This document shows positions 31,201 to 42,112 of a DNA stretch of 64,000 nucleotides, in pieces; within the stretch, counting starts at the first letter, position 1, and each line of letters starts with the position of its first letter. Position numbers and translations under genes: made by a program. The notes under the pieces are model-generated. The model did not search any database and was not told where the DNA came from. It saw nothing but the letters and a program-made list of their open reading frames with translations. Source of the DNA: JAKALD01 sp963817785. Its GTDB lineage: Bacteria; Pseudomonadota; Gammaproteobacteria; Burkholderiales; SG8-39. The stretch covers positions 124,001-188,000 of the forward strand of contig CAWFPL010000003.1 of assembly GCA_963817785.1 (NCBI GenBank), given 5' to 3'.

Positions 31201-31362
31201 CAGCCGCTGGGGATCGCCATCGCCGGCGGGCTGATCGTCAGCCAGGCCCTGACTCTCTACACCACTCCGGTCATCTACCTCGAGCTCGACCGCCTGCGCC
31301 GCTGGACGCTGCGCAAGTTCGGTTCGCGCGGCCGCCGCGCCGCGCTCGACACGCCGGCCTGA
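28270..31362 (+). CDS. mdtC: RND multidrug efflux transporter, MdtC-like
   Basis: A 1030-residue partner pump. The GTG at 28270 overlaps the mdtB stop by four bases, implying coupled translation and fixed stoichiometry. It opens FIRRPIATSLLMLAVLLAGIIAF and has the helix-4 relay ATGFVVDDAIVVLENIMRH and the helix-6 region MSLSLIAVFVPVLFMGGIVGRLFHEF. It is about 45% like MdtB by eye, as expected for the pair. Followed after five bases by the outer-membrane factor. Confidence 0.95.
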   Translation: MNLSAPFIRRPIATSLLMLAVLLAGIIAFRLLPVAPLPQVDFPTITVQANLAGASPEVMAATVATPLERSLGTIAGISQMTSSSTLGSSRVILQFDLSKNIDSAARQVQAAINAARPLLPTGLTGNPTYRIVNPADAPVMIISLTSRSLTRGQMFDAASTILAQKISQIAGIGQVIVGGAALPAVRVELDLPRVNGMGLSLERIRQAIASANVDTPKGALDGETHRWQVGANDQLTTPEQYRRVIVGYQNGAPVRLDQVASVVEGLQNAQNMGLANGQPSVQLIIFRQPGANIIDAVEGVKAALPQLEASIPADIRVTLMSDRTTTIRASLEEVEDTLLLSVLLVVGVVWMFLRDWRATLIPALAVPLSLVGTFAAMWLLDYSLDNLSLMALIVATGFVVDDAIVVLENIMRHVEAGMRPLQAALKGAREVGFTVLSMSLSLIAVFVPVLFMGGIVGRLFHEFAVTLSVAIGISLLVSLTVTPMLASRWLRPHHAAPARPSRLARGWDSLHDGYARSLRWALGHPRLMLLVFFSTIALNVYLYKIVPKGFFPTQDTGLLIGSVQADQSTSFQEMSRKLERIVAIVRRNKGVQNVVAFTGGGTANSAFMFMQLKPLSERPGVQSIIVQLRRALAHVPGAQTFMFPVQDIRAGGRPSAALYEYTLQASDLNALRVWEPKVLAAFKRIPGLNDVNSDQQASGLQLSLVLDRAAAARYGIPVSAIDQTLNDAFGQRLISTIYAPLNQYRVVMEAAPQYQNNAQALNEIFLVGSNGQRVPLSALAHYELTNAPLAVNHQGLFVAATMSFNLDKGVSLGQIQGKIGEAMAAIGLPSDIHGGFQGTAKLFADTLKNQPLFIMAALLAIYIVLGVLYESTLHPITILSTLPPAGVGAVLALMAFHAQFSIIALIGVFLLIGIVKKNAILMVDFALQAEREHGAGPREAIYEAATLRLRPILMTTLAALFTALPLAFITGNGAELRQPLGIAIAGGLIVSQALTLYTTPVIYLELDRLRRWTLRKFGSRGRRAALDTPA

Positions 31363-31367
31363 ACGCC

Positions 31368-32891
31368 ATGTCCAAGACCCCGAAGCCCGCAGCGCTCACT
31401 CGTGTTTCCCCCGCATCCCTGAGCGGAGCGCGCCCAGCTCGCGCGCTCCTGCTCACCGTGCTGCTCAGCGCCTGCGCGGCCACCCCGCCCGAACCGCCGC
31501 TGAAGGTGGCCATGCCGGCCGCCTATTCCAAGACGCAGGGAGAGTGGCAGCCTGCGCAACACCTGGCGACCATGCCGCGCGGCCCCTGGTGGCAAGTGTT
31601 CGACGACCCGGCGCTGAACGATCTTGAGGGCCAGGTCGCTCGGCACAACCAGAGCCTGGCGGCGCAACTGGCCGCCTACGATCAGGCCAGGGCGGCGATC
31701 GCTCAGGCGCGGGCGGCCTACTTTCCGACGCTGTCCGCCGGGGCGTCGGCCACACGCTCCAAATCGGCCAGCTCCAGCAGCAGCACCGCGCGGCCCGGCG
31801 CGGTGTTCAACAGCGTCAGCGCCTCGGCCACCGCGAGCTGGGAGCCGGACCTGTGGGGCAGGGTGCGCCTGCAGGTGCAGGCGAGCCAGGCCAACGCGGC
31901 AGCAAGCGCCGCCACCTTGCAATTCACCCTGCTCAGCCTGCAGACCACGCTGGCGCAGAGTTATCTGCAGCTGCGCGCGGTGGACGCGCAAATCGGCCTC
32001 GCGCAAGACACCGTCGCCGCCTACCGGCACGCGCTGCAGCTCACCGAGAACCGCTACCGGGCCGGGGTCGACACCGCCGCCGACGTCGCGCAGGCGCGTA
32101 CCCAGCTCCTGCAGGCGCAAACGAGTCAGACCGACTTCGACGTGACTCGCGCCCAACTGCAAAACGCGCTTGCCGTGCTCGTCGGCAAGCCGCCGGCCGA
32201 ATTTTCGCTGCCCGCGACCGGTGTCCTTCCCTCCGTTCCCGCCATCCCGGCCGGCATCCCGGCGCAACTGCTGCAGCGCCGCCCCGATCTGGCCGCGGCG
32301 CAGGCCCAGGTGGAAGCGGCCAACGCGCAGATCGGCGTGGCACAGACCGCGTGGTTCCCCAGCCTCACGCTGTCGGCGCAGGTCGGCAGCGAGGCCACGC
32401 GCCTGGCCGACCTGTTCTCCGCGCCCTCGCTGTTCTGGTCGGTCGGGCCGGATCTGGCGGCGACGATATTCGACGGCGGCCTGCGCCGCGCGCAGGTGGC
32501 CTCCAGCGAGGCCGCCTACCGGCAAACCGTGGCCAACTACCGGCAGGGAGTGCTGAGCGCGCTGCAACAGGTCGAGGACAATCTGGCCGCCCAACGCATC
32601 CTGACGCGAGAGGCGCAGCAGCAGGCGGATGTGGTGCAGGCGGCCGAAGTGTCGTTGCGCCTGGCCGAGAACCAGTACAAGGCGGGCACTGCGCCTTACT
32701 TGAACGTCATCACCACGCAGAACACGGCCACCAGCGCGCGCAATGCCCAGCTCGGCTTGCTCAACCGGCGCTATGCCGCGGCGGTCTCGCTCATCGCCGC
32801 GCTCGGCGGCGGCTGGGGCAGCGCTACGCAGCCGGCGCTCGGCGGGTTGCCTTCCCAGGCACCCGAAGCGGCGAGAGACCGCGCGCAATGA
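31368..32891 (+). CDS. RND efflux outer membrane lipoprotein (NodT/OprM family)
   Basis: A 507-residue outer-membrane channel with a type II signal ending in the lipobox LLSAC (acylated Cys near residue 31). Two OEP domains follow, with the family phrases WWQVFDDPALNDL, DLWGRVRLQV and GGWG at the end. It completes the MdtABC tripartite pump; E. coli instead borrows TolC. The 5-base spacing to mdtC shows one operon. Confidence 0.93.
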   Translation: MSKTPKPAALTRVSPASLSGARPARALLLTVLLSACAATPPEPPLKVAMPAAYSKTQGEWQPAQHLATMPRGPWWQVFDDPALNDLEGQVARHNQSLAAQLAAYDQARAAIAQARAAYFPTLSAGASATRSKSASSSSSTARPGAVFNSVSASATASWEPDLWGRVRLQVQASQANAAASAATLQFTLLSLQTTLAQSYLQLRAVDAQIGLAQDTVAAYRHALQLTENRYRAGVDTAADVAQARTQLLQAQTSQTDFDVTRAQLQNALAVLVGKPPAEFSLPATGVLPSVPAIPAGIPAQLLQRRPDLAAAQAQVEAANAQIGVAQTAWFPSLTLSAQVGSEATRLADLFSAPSLFWSVGPDLAATIFDGGLRRAQVASSEAAYRQTVANYRQGVLSALQQVEDNLAAQRILTREAQQQADVVQAAEVSLRLAENQYKAGTAPYLNVITTQNTATSARNAQLGLLNRRYAAAVSLIAALGGGWGSATQPALGGLPSQAPEAARDRAQ

Positions 32892-32911
32892 CGCGATCTT
32901 ACAGCGCTCGA

Positions 32912-32925
32912 TTTGACGGCGATCA
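32912..32925 (+). promoter_or_regulatory. FNR/Anr-type box upstream of macA
   Basis: TTGACGGCGATCAA fits TTGAT-N4-ATCAA with one change. A -10-like TAGCAT lies at 32948-32953, so a start near 32960 would be 41.5 bases from the box centre, the classical class II activator position. It follows the previous operon by 20 bases. Confidence 0.7.
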
Positions 32926-33027
32926 AAGTAGAGGCTGCCGGCGCCTTTAGCATGCCCGACTATGGCAACGGCGCGCCGTGGCGCGCTTGCGCCATCTGTC
33001 TGAACCGTCGCCTTCGAGGATCCCCAG

Positions 33028-34221
33028 ATGAAGATCCGCTGGCTGCTCCTGCTCGGGGCGGTCGTCTTAGCCGCCGGCGTAGGCGTGGCCTGGTGGCTTC
33101 ACAAGCCCGCCGCGCCGACGTACGTCACCGCGCACGCGGCGAAGGGCGACGTGGTTCGTTCGATCATCACCAGCGGCACCGTCAACCCGGTGGTGACGGT
33201 CCAGGTCGGCTCCTACGTCTCCGGGCCGATCCTCTCGATTACCTGCGACTTCAACACTCAGGTCAAGGCGGGCCAGCTGTGCGCCAAGATCGACCCCAGG
33301 GCTTACCAGGTGGCGCTCGACCAGGCGAAGGCGAATCTCGCGAGCGCCAGGGCGCAACTGACCAAGGACCAGGCAAGCCTCGCCTACGCGCAAATCAATT
33401 ACCAGCGCGACCTTAAGCTGGTCGCGCGCGGGATCGTCTCGCAGGACACGGTCGATAGCGACAAGAGCGCCTACGACCAGGCGGTCGCGCAGGTCGCGCT
33501 CGACCAGGCGACGATCGCGCAGCGCCAGGCGGCGCTCCAGGGCGCGCAGGTGAACCTTGACTACACCGACATCGTGTCGCCGGTCGACGGCACCGTGGTT
33601 TCGCGCAACGTCGACGTCGGCCAGACCGTGGCCGCGAGCTTCCAGACCCCGACGCTGTTCCTGATCGCCAAGGACCTCACCAAGATGCAGGTCGACACCA
33701 ACGTGAGCGAGTCCGACATCGGCGGCGTGCGCATCGGCCAGAAGGCGACCTTTACGGTCGAGGCGTTCACCGGAACGACCTTCGAAGGCCGGATTTCGCA
33801 GGTGCGCGAGGCCCCGATCACGGTGCAGAACGTGGTCACCTACGACGCGGTGATCAGCGTCGACAACCCCAGGCTGCTGCTGCTTCCGGGCATGACCGCC
33901 AACGCGCGCATCATCACCCAGGAGCGCAAGGACGTTCTGAAGGTGCCGCTGCAGGCCCTGCGTTTCGACCCGCAGGGCTTCGCGGCCGCCGGCACGCAAA
34001 CCGCGTCCGCGAAACGCAACCACGACAACCAGCACGTGTGGATCCTGGAGGACGGCAAGCCGGTGTCGGTCGCGGTCACCGTCGGCATCGACGACGGCAC
34101 CTCGGCCGAGATCACGGGGGGCAAACTCAAGCCCGGCGATCCCGTGATCGTCGACGAAGTCGCAGCGGGCGGCGCGCAGGGCGGCGCCCGGGCGCCCGCG
34201 CGCGGCCTGTTCCGTTTCTGA
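33028..34221 (+). CDS. macA: MacA-like periplasmic adaptor of an ABC exporter
   Basis: 397 residues: an N-terminal membrane anchor (residues 5-25), the biotinyl-lipoyl-like domain (GTVNPVVTVQVGSYVSGPI), a coiled-coil hairpin (about 88-185), and beta-barrel domains. It is of the HlyD/MacA type and should couple MacB to an outer-membrane channel. It starts a second efflux operon (macA-macB-nodT) 136 bases after the first, behind an FNR-type box. Substrates of such pumps include macrolides, peptides and siderophores; none can be chosen here. Confidence 0.9.
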   Translation: MKIRWLLLLGAVVLAAGVGVAWWLHKPAAPTYVTAHAAKGDVVRSIITSGTVNPVVTVQVGSYVSGPILSITCDFNTQVKAGQLCAKIDPRAYQVALDQAKANLASARAQLTKDQASLAYAQINYQRDLKLVARGIVSQDTVDSDKSAYDQAVAQVALDQATIAQRQAALQGAQVNLDYTDIVSPVDGTVVSRNVDVGQTVAASFQTPTLFLIAKDLTKMQVDTNVSESDIGGVRIGQKATFTVEAFTGTTFEGRISQVREAPITVQNVVTYDAVISVDNPRLLLLPGMTANARIITQERKDVLKVPLQALRFDPQGFAAAGTQTASAKRNHDNQHVWILEDGKPVSVAVTVGIDDGTSAEITGGKLKPGDPVIVDEVAAGGAQGGARAPARGLFRF

Positions 34222-34246
34222 GCCGGGCCCCGCAGGAGCCGCCGCG

Positions 34247-36316
<2,070 letters not shown>

Positions 36317-36322
36317 GGCGCC

Positions 36323-37837
36323 ATGCGAATCGCGATGCGATATCGTGACCCGGGAGGAACCCGCTGGCGGGCGATCGGCCTCGGGCTGCTTGCCCTGGCA
36401 TTGTCCGGCTGCGCGGTCGGCCCCGACTTCGTGCGGCCCGCCGCGCCCGCGGTCAGCGGCTACACGGCGCAGCCGGTGCCCGCGGAGATCGCTTCAGCGA
36501 CCGGCGCGGGATCTCAGCGCCTGGCGCTCGGCCAGAGCATTCCGGCGCAATGGTGGGATCTGTTCCGTTCGCCCCCGCTGAACGAGCTGCTGCGCGCGGC
36601 CCTCGACGGCAACAGGACGATCGCCGCCGCGCGCGCGACGCTGGCGGCGGCCAGGGAAAACGTGCTCGCCGCGCGCGGCGGCTACTGGCCGCAGCTCGAC
36701 GTTTCCGGGAGCGTGACGCGCCGCCGCAGCAGCGCGCTGCAGACGAGCGCGGCCGCGGCGCAGAACTTCGGCCCCGCGGAGGCGACCATCTATTCGGTCG
36801 GTCCCACGGCGAGCTACGCGCCGGACGTGTTCGGCGCCACGGCGCGCAGCGTCGAGGAGCAGCAGGCGCTCGCCGATCTGCAGGGCTACGAGCTCGCCGC
36901 GGCGTACCTCGCGCTCACCGGCGACGCAGTCACCCAGGCGATCACCATCGCGTCGCTGCGCGCCCAGCTCCAGGCGACCGAGGAGGTGGTGGCCGACGAC
37001 GAGCGCAACCTCGAGCTGGTGCGCCTCAAGTACGATTCCGGCAAGTCGCCGCGCACCGACGTGCTGACCGCCGAGACCCAGATCGCGAGCGACCGAGCGG
37101 CGCTTCCGGGGCTGCGCCAGCAGCTCGCCGCCGCGCGCGACGCGCTCGTCATCCTCACCGGGCGCGCGCCGGCGGCGTGGTCGCCGCCCGAGTTCGCGCT
37201 CGAGGATTTCGCGCTTCCGCGCGAGCTGCCTCTGAGTCTGCCTTCGGCGCTCGCGCGCCAGCGCCCGGACATTCTCGCGGCCGAGGCCCGGCTGCACGCC
37301 GACAGCGCGGCGATCGGCGTCGCCACCGCCAACCTCTACCCGAGCCTGACCCTGTCGGCTTCTCTCGGACAGCAGGCGCTCGACAGCGGCTCGCTGTTCC
37401 AGAGCGCCAACGCCTTCTGGAGCCTGGCCGGCGGCGTGACCGCGCCTCTGTTCCACGGTGGCACGCTGCGCGCGCAGCGCCGCGCGGCCATCGACACCTA
37501 TCGGGCGTCGCTCGCCACCTACGAGCAGACGGTGCTGCAGGGCTTGCAGCAGGTCTCCGACACCCTGCAGGCGCTCGCGCACGATGCCGAGCTGGTCGAT
37601 GCGCAGCGCCAGCTCCTGGACAGCGCGAGCACGACGCTCGCCCTGCAGCGCGAGAGCTACGAGGCCGGAAAGGCCGACTTGCTGCAGCTGCTCGACGCCC
37701 AGAGGACCTATCAGCAGGCGCGCCTCGGCGACGTGAGAGCGCAGGCGCAGCGCCTGCAGGACACCGCGCAGCTGTTCGTCGCCCTCGGCGGCGGCTGGTG
37801 GGACGCGAAGCTCGATCCCGCGGAGCCGCCGAGCTGA
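36323..37837 (+). CDS. Efflux outer membrane lipoprotein (NodT family), MacAB partner
   Basis: 504 residues. A lipobox LALSGC places the acylated cysteine near residue 30, followed by the usual AVGPDFVRP. Two OEP domains make the trimeric channel, ending LFVALGGGWW. It begins six bases after macB. It is distinct in sequence from the MdtABC-associated channel, so it is not a recent copy. The gene ends next to a copy of the dispersed GC hairpin repeat. Confidence 0.93.
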   Translation: MRIAMRYRDPGGTRWRAIGLGLLALALSGCAVGPDFVRPAAPAVSGYTAQPVPAEIASATGAGSQRLALGQSIPAQWWDLFRSPPLNELLRAALDGNRTIAAARATLAAARENVLAARGGYWPQLDVSGSVTRRRSSALQTSAAAAQNFGPAEATIYSVGPTASYAPDVFGATARSVEEQQALADLQGYELAAAYLALTGDAVTQAITIASLRAQLQATEEVVADDERNLELVRLKYDSGKSPRTDVLTAETQIASDRAALPGLRQQLAAARDALVILTGRAPAAWSPPEFALEDFALPRELPLSLPSALARQRPDILAAEARLHADSAAIGVATANLYPSLTLSASLGQQALDSGSLFQSANAFWSLAGGVTAPLFHGGTLRAQRRAAIDTYRASLATYEQTVLQGLQQVSDTLQALAHDAELVDAQRQLLDSASTTLALQRESYEAGKADLLQLLDAQRTYQQARLGDVRAQAQRLQDTAQLFVALGGGWWDAKLDPAEPPS

Positions 37838-37874
37838 CGCGGGGGTGAGAAGCGCCTGACCCCCGCACCCCCTA
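37838..37874. repeat. Third copy of the dispersed GC hairpin repeat (inverted)
   Basis: The reverse complement of this segment matches the unit at 15004-15040 except for two adjacent bases in the loop. The stem GCGGGGGT / ACCCCCGC lies between two convergent genes and overlaps the end of xthA by about three bases, where it could act as a bidirectional terminator. Confidence 0.75.
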
Positions 37875-38636
37875 GCGCAGCTCGGCCGTGACCGGGGCGT
37901 GATCCGAGGGCCGCTCGGCCTTGCGCGGCTCCTTGTCGATGACGCAGGCGGCGCAGTTCTGCGCCGCGGCCGCCGACAGGAGGATGTGGTCGATGCGCAG
38001 GCCGGCGTTGCGCCGGAACGCGCCCATGCGGTAGTCCCACCACGAAAACGACTTCTCGGGCTGCTCGAAGAGCCTGAATGCATCCTTCAGCCCGATCTCG
38101 AGCAAGGCGCGCCACGCTGCGCGCTCGGGCTCGGAGACGTGCACCTGGCCTTCCCAGAGCTTCGGATCGTGCACGTCGCGGTCTTCGGGGGCGACGTTGA
38201 GGTCGCCCAGCACCGCGAGCCGCGGATGACGCGCGAGCTCGTCGGCGAGCCAGGCGCGCAGCGCGCCGTACCACCGCAGCTTGTATTCGTACTTGTCCGA
38301 GCCGACCGCCTGGCCGTTCGGCGCGTACAGACAGACCACGCGCACGCCGCCAGCTGTGGCGGAGATCACGCGCTTTTGCTCGTCCGCGAAGCCCGGAATG
38401 CCGATCGAGACCTCGGTGAGCGGCGCGCGCGACAGGATCGCCACGCCGTTGTAGGTCTTCTGCCCCGCGAACGCGGCGCCGTAGCCGGCGGCCTGCAGCT
38501 CGGCGGCCGGGAACTTGCCGTCCTCGAGCTTGGTTTCCTGCAGGCACACGAAGTCCGGCTGCGATGCGGCGAGCCACTCGAGTAGCTGCGGCAGGCGCAC
38601 CTTCAGCGAATTCACGTTCCAGGTCGCGAGCTTCAC
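37872..38636 (-). CDS. xthA: Exodeoxyribonuclease III
   Basis: A 254-residue AP endonuclease / 3'-5' exonuclease of base-excision repair. It begins with the family opening KLATWNVNSLKVRLPQLLEWL. The motifs CLQETKLED (metal Glu), YNGVAILSR, LGDLNVAPEDRDVHDP and the C-terminal RIDHILLS / SDHAPV catalytic residues are all present. The GTG at 38636 is chosen because the fold starts there; an upstream in-frame ATG would add 17 unconserved residues. Confidence 0.96.
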   Translation of the reverse strand: MKLATWNVNSLKVRLPQLLEWLAASQPDFVCLQETKLEDGKFPAAELQAAGYGAAFAGQKTYNGVAILSRAPLTEVSIGIPGFADEQKRVISATAGGVRVVCLYAPNGQAVGSDKYEYKLRWYGALRAWLADELARHPRLAVLGDLNVAPEDRDVHDPKLWEGQVHVSEPERAAWRALLEIGLKDAFRLFEQPEKSFSWWDYRMGAFRRNAGLRIDHILLSAAAAQNCAACVIDKEPRKAERPSDHAPVTAELR

Positions 38637-38732
38637 GTCGCCTTCAATGCATCGCCGAAAGAGGGTTGCGGAGCCGGGTACGAGCAAGGATGGTAACCGC
38701 TACGCGCGGTCGCCGCGCGATCCAGCGGCTGC

Positions 38733-38746
38733 TTGATGCCGATCAA
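38733..38746 (+). promoter_or_regulatory. Perfect FNR/Anr box upstream of the flavoprotein gene
   Basis: TTGATGCCGATCAA is an exact match to TTGAT-N4-ATCAA. TAGGAT at 38768-38773 is a good -10. The predicted start near 38780 lies about 41 bases from the box centre, a class II activated promoter. This is the best FNR-type site in the window. Confidence 0.88.
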
Positions 38747-38853
38747 AGGGACCCGTCCTGCCCGCCATAGGATGGTCGTCGCATTCGAGCAGACGGTGCG
38801 CCATGCATGATCGGCTGCCTGCGGAGCCCACGGTCGCAAGCAAGGAGACGGAC

Positions 38854-40254
38854 GTGACGAAGGTCGACGTATTGATCATAGGCGGAGGGCCGGGCGGCAC
38901 GCCCGCCGCGATGGCGCTTGCCAGCGCAGGGCGCCGCGTGCTCCTCGTGGAGAAAGGCGCGGGGCTCGGCGGCGTCTGTCTGTTCGAGGGCTGCATCCCG
39001 TCCAAGATCCTGCACGAGAGCGCGCGGCGTTTGCAGGCGATCGGGCGCGCGGAGGAGTTCGGCTTGCACATCCCTGCGGGGGAGATCGGCGTCGACTGGA
39101 GCGCCATCATGAAGCGCAAGGCTGCGATCCTGCGCGGCCGAGCCGACGCTGCCCTGCAGAGCGCGCGCCGCATTCCCACCTTGAGCGTGCAGTTCGGCAG
39201 TGTCGCGCTGCTCGGGCCGCGGCGGGCCCGCGTCGCGCCGCACGACGGGGCATCCGAGGACGTGGAGTTCGGCAACGCGATCATCGCCACCGGCTCGGTG
39301 CCGAACCTCCTGCCGGTCCCGGGTGTCGATTTGCCGCAGGTGCTGACCAGCGAGCAAGTGCTCGAGATCGATCGCCTGCCCAAGCGCCTCGTGGTGATCG
39401 GCGCGGGTCCCATCGGGGTGGAAATGGCGCAGATCTTCGCCGCGTTCGGCAGCCGGGTTACCCTGCTCGAAGCCGGGCCACGCATCCTCGCGCCCGTCGA
39501 CGAGGAGATCGCCGTCGCGCTGCAGGACCACATCCGGCGGCAAGGCATCGTGCTCGAGCTCGGTGCGCAGGTCGCAGCCATCGCCGGCGACGGCGACGGC
39601 GTCAGCGTGCAGTACCGCGATGCGGCCGGCGCGCGCCGCGAGGCGCAGGCGGAGTCGGTGATCGAGGCCGCCGGACGCTCCCCGAATGTGGACGGCCTCG
39701 GCCTCGAGCACACCGCCGTGCGCTACGACCATCACGGCGTCAAGGTCGATGGCAAGCTCGAGACGGACGAGCCCGGCATTTACGCCGTGGGTGACGTGAT
39801 CGGCCAGCCGATGTTCGCCCATTGGGCGACCGCGCAGGGGCTGGCGCTTGCCGGGCACCTGCTGGGCCGGCCTACCCGCTTTCCGACGCCGGCGAGCAAT
39901 TCGGCCGTCATCTTCAGCACGCCCGAAGTAGGCATCGCCGGCCTGACCGAGAGCGAGGCGCGCGCCGCGGGGCACGCGGTCGGCGTCGCGCGCTACGACT
40001 ACCGTGGAGACGCCCGGGCGCAGGTGTCGGGCCATGCCGAGGGAATGCTCAAGCTGGTTTACGACCAGGCGAGCCGCGCCGTGCTCGGCGTTCACGTCCT
40101 CGCGGACGGGGCTGCATCGCTCATCGGGGAGGGCGCGCTGGCGGTGGGCTCGGGAATTCCCGTGGAAGCGCTCGTCGCGGCCATTCATCCGCATCCGACG
40201 CTCAGCGAATCGCTCGGCGTCGCGGCACGCCAGGTATTAGCTTCCGGCCGTTAG
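38854..40254 (+). CDS. Dihydrolipoamide dehydrogenase-like FAD disulfide oxidoreductase
   Basis: A 466-residue class I pyridine nucleotide-disulfide oxidoreductase. FAD motif GGGPGG (10-15), redox pair Cys42/Cys47 in GGVCLFEGCIPSK, NAD-binding GAGPIGVEMAQIFAAFG near 185-200, and C-terminal dimerisation domain with the His-Glu pair in HPHPTLSE. The GTG at 38854 has an AAGGAG site; an ATG at 38803 would add 17 residues. No E1/E2 dehydrogenase genes are nearby and a perfect FNR box precedes it, so a role in low-oxygen redox balance beside phaC is more likely than in pyruvate dehydrogenase. Confidence 0.9.
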   Translation: MTKVDVLIIGGGPGGTPAAMALASAGRRVLLVEKGAGLGGVCLFEGCIPSKILHESARRLQAIGRAEEFGLHIPAGEIGVDWSAIMKRKAAILRGRADAALQSARRIPTLSVQFGSVALLGPRRARVAPHDGASEDVEFGNAIIATGSVPNLLPVPGVDLPQVLTSEQVLEIDRLPKRLVVIGAGPIGVEMAQIFAAFGSRVTLLEAGPRILAPVDEEIAVALQDHIRRQGIVLELGAQVAAIAGDGDGVSVQYRDAAGARREAQAESVIEAAGRSPNVDGLGLEHTAVRYDHHGVKVDGKLETDEPGIYAVGDVIGQPMFAHWATAQGLALAGHLLGRPTRFPTPASNSAVIFSTPEVGIAGLTESEARAAGHAVGVARYDYRGDARAQVSGHAEGMLKLVYDQASRAVLGVHVLADGAASLIGEGALAVGSGIPVEALVAAIHPHPTLSESLGVAARQVLASGR

Positions 40255-40282
40255 CAGCGCTCGGATCCCGGCGCGTCACTCT

Positions 40283-40296
40283 TTGCATTGGATCAA
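40283..40296 (+). promoter_or_regulatory. Degenerate FNR-type box upstream of phaC
   Basis: TTGCATTGGATCAA keeps the ATCAA half but has TTGCA in place of TTGAT. A CAGACT -10-like hexamer at 40318-40323 would again give class II spacing. Support comes mainly from its position relative to the other boxes. Confidence 0.4.
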
Positions 40297-40364
40297 GCTC
40301 GCGCAACACCGGCGGTGCAGACTGTTTACGGGGCATGGTGCCCCTAGAAAAGGTTATTGCTTCC

Positions 40365-42107
40365 ATGCGCACTCCCGACCCAGTCGCCGTCGCGGCGCAA
40401 CCGGCCGACGCCGTCGTCAATTCGGCGCTCGCCCGCCTGACGCAGGGCATTGCGCCCGCGTCGATCATCGGCGCCTACCTGGACTGGGCGACCCATCTCG
40501 CCGGCTCGCCGTCCAAGCAGTACGAACTACTCGTCAAAACGCAGAGAAAGCTGAGCCGCTTCGCGCAATATGCGATGCAGGCCCCTTCCTCGCAATGCGA
40601 GCCCTGCATCGAGCCGCTGCCGCAGGATCGGCGCTTTTCGAATCCGGCTTGGCGGGTGTGGCCTTACAACCTGCTGTCGCAGGGCTTCCTGCTCGCGCAG
40701 CAGTGGTGGTGGAACGCGACCACTGCGGTGCGCGGCGTCGATGCGCACCACGAGTACGTGGTCGAATTCATGACGCGCCAGTGGCTCGACATGTTCTCGC
40801 CGTCGAACTTTCCCTGGAGCAACCCCGAGGTGCTGCGCGAAACCGCGCGCCGCGGCGGCGGCAACCTGGCCCAGGGCGCGAGCAACTGGTGGGACGACTT
40901 CCTGCGCCTGGCGGCGAACAAGCCGCCCGCGGGGACAGAGCACTGGCGCGTGGGCGAGAACCTCGCGCTCACGCCGGGCAAGGTGGTCTACCGCAACCGG
41001 CTGATCGAGCTGATCCAGTACGCGCCGCAGGGCGCCACCGTGCGCCCCGAGCCGCTGCTGATCGTGCCGTCGTGGATCATGAAGTACTACATTCTCGATC
41101 TTCAGCCGCACAACTCGCTGGTGCGCTACCTGGTCGAGCACGGCTACAGCGTGTTCATGATCTCGTGGAAGAACCCGGGCGCGGAGGACCGCGAGCTCGG
41201 CATGGACGATTATCTGAGGAGCGGGGTGCTGGACGCACTCGGTGCGATCGGCCGGATCGTTCCAGGGCGGCACATCCACGCGCTCGGCTACTGCCTCGGC
41301 GGCACCCTGCTCGCGATGGCCGGGGCGCTGCTCGCGCGCACAGGCGACGAGCGGCTCGCCACGCTGTCGCTGCTCGCCTCCGAGATCGACTTCGAGGAGC
41401 CGGGCGAGCTGTCGCTGTTCATCGACGAGAGCCAGATCAGCTTCCTCGAGGACCTGATGTTCACGCGCGGCTACCTCGACGGCAAGGAGATGGGCGGCGC
41501 CTTCGTGCTGCTCAACTCCAAGGACATGGTGTGGTCGCGCATGGTGCGCGACTACCTGATGGGCGAGCGCCCCGAGGTGTCGGACCTCGCGGCGTGGAAC
41601 GCGGACGCGACGCGCCTGCCCTACCGCATGCACAGCGAATACCTGCGCCGGTTGTACCTGGGCAACGACCTCACGGAGGGCCGTTACCTGGTCGACGGCC
41701 GGCCGATCGCGCCCACCGACATCCGCGCGCCGATGTTCGTGGTGGGCACGCAGCGCGACCATGTCTCGCCATGGCGCTCCGTGTACAAGGCCAACCTGTT
41801 CACCGACACGGAGGTGACGTTCCTGCTGACCAGCGGCGGGCACAACGTGGGCGTGGTCAATCCGCCGGGCAACGGCTTCGCGGGCTCGCGCTACCAGGTG
41901 GCCACGCGCCACGAGGGCGATCGTTACATCGACCCGGAAACGTGGTCCGCGGCGACCCCGGCGCGCCAGGGCTCGTGGTGGCCCGAGTACCTGGCCTGGC
42001 TCGACGCGCGCTCGGGCGTGCCCGTTGCCGCGCCCGCGATGGGCGCGGCGGGCGCGGGTCTGCCGCCGCTCGGCGACGCACCCGGGCACTATGTCCTCCA
42101 GGATTGA
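40365..42107 (+). CDS. phaC: Class I poly(3-hydroxyalkanoate) synthase
   Basis: A 580-residue alpha/beta-hydrolase-fold polymerase. The lipase-like box is GYCLGG with nucleophile Cys310. The downstream catalytic Asp is in the QRDHVSPW block and His in GGHNVGVVNPP. The N-terminal PhaC_N domain has FSNPAWRVWPYNLLSQGFLL. It polymerises hydroxyacyl-CoA into storage granules. Start chosen for AAAGG upstream; an ATG at 40335 would add ten residues but lacks a spaced site. No phaA, phaB or phaR is adjacent. The stop lies only five bases before a fragment of acr3. Confidence 0.95.
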   Translation: MRTPDPVAVAAQPADAVVNSALARLTQGIAPASIIGAYLDWATHLAGSPSKQYELLVKTQRKLSRFAQYAMQAPSSQCEPCIEPLPQDRRFSNPAWRVWPYNLLSQGFLLAQQWWWNATTAVRGVDAHHEYVVEFMTRQWLDMFSPSNFPWSNPEVLRETARRGGGNLAQGASNWWDDFLRLAANKPPAGTEHWRVGENLALTPGKVVYRNRLIELIQYAPQGATVRPEPLLIVPSWIMKYYILDLQPHNSLVRYLVEHGYSVFMISWKNPGAEDRELGMDDYLRSGVLDALGAIGRIVPGRHIHALGYCLGGTLLAMAGALLARTGDERLATLSLLASEIDFEEPGELSLFIDESQISFLEDLMFTRGYLDGKEMGGAFVLLNSKDMVWSRMVRDYLMGERPEVSDLAAWNADATRLPYRMHSEYLRRLYLGNDLTEGRYLVDGRPIAPTDIRAPMFVVGTQRDHVSPWRSVYKANLFTDTEVTFLLTSGGHNVGVVNPPGNGFAGSRYQVATRHEGDRYIDPETWSAATPARQGSWWPEYLAWLDARSGVPVAAPAMGAAGAGLPPLGDAPGHYVLQD

Positions 42108-42112
42108 GCCGA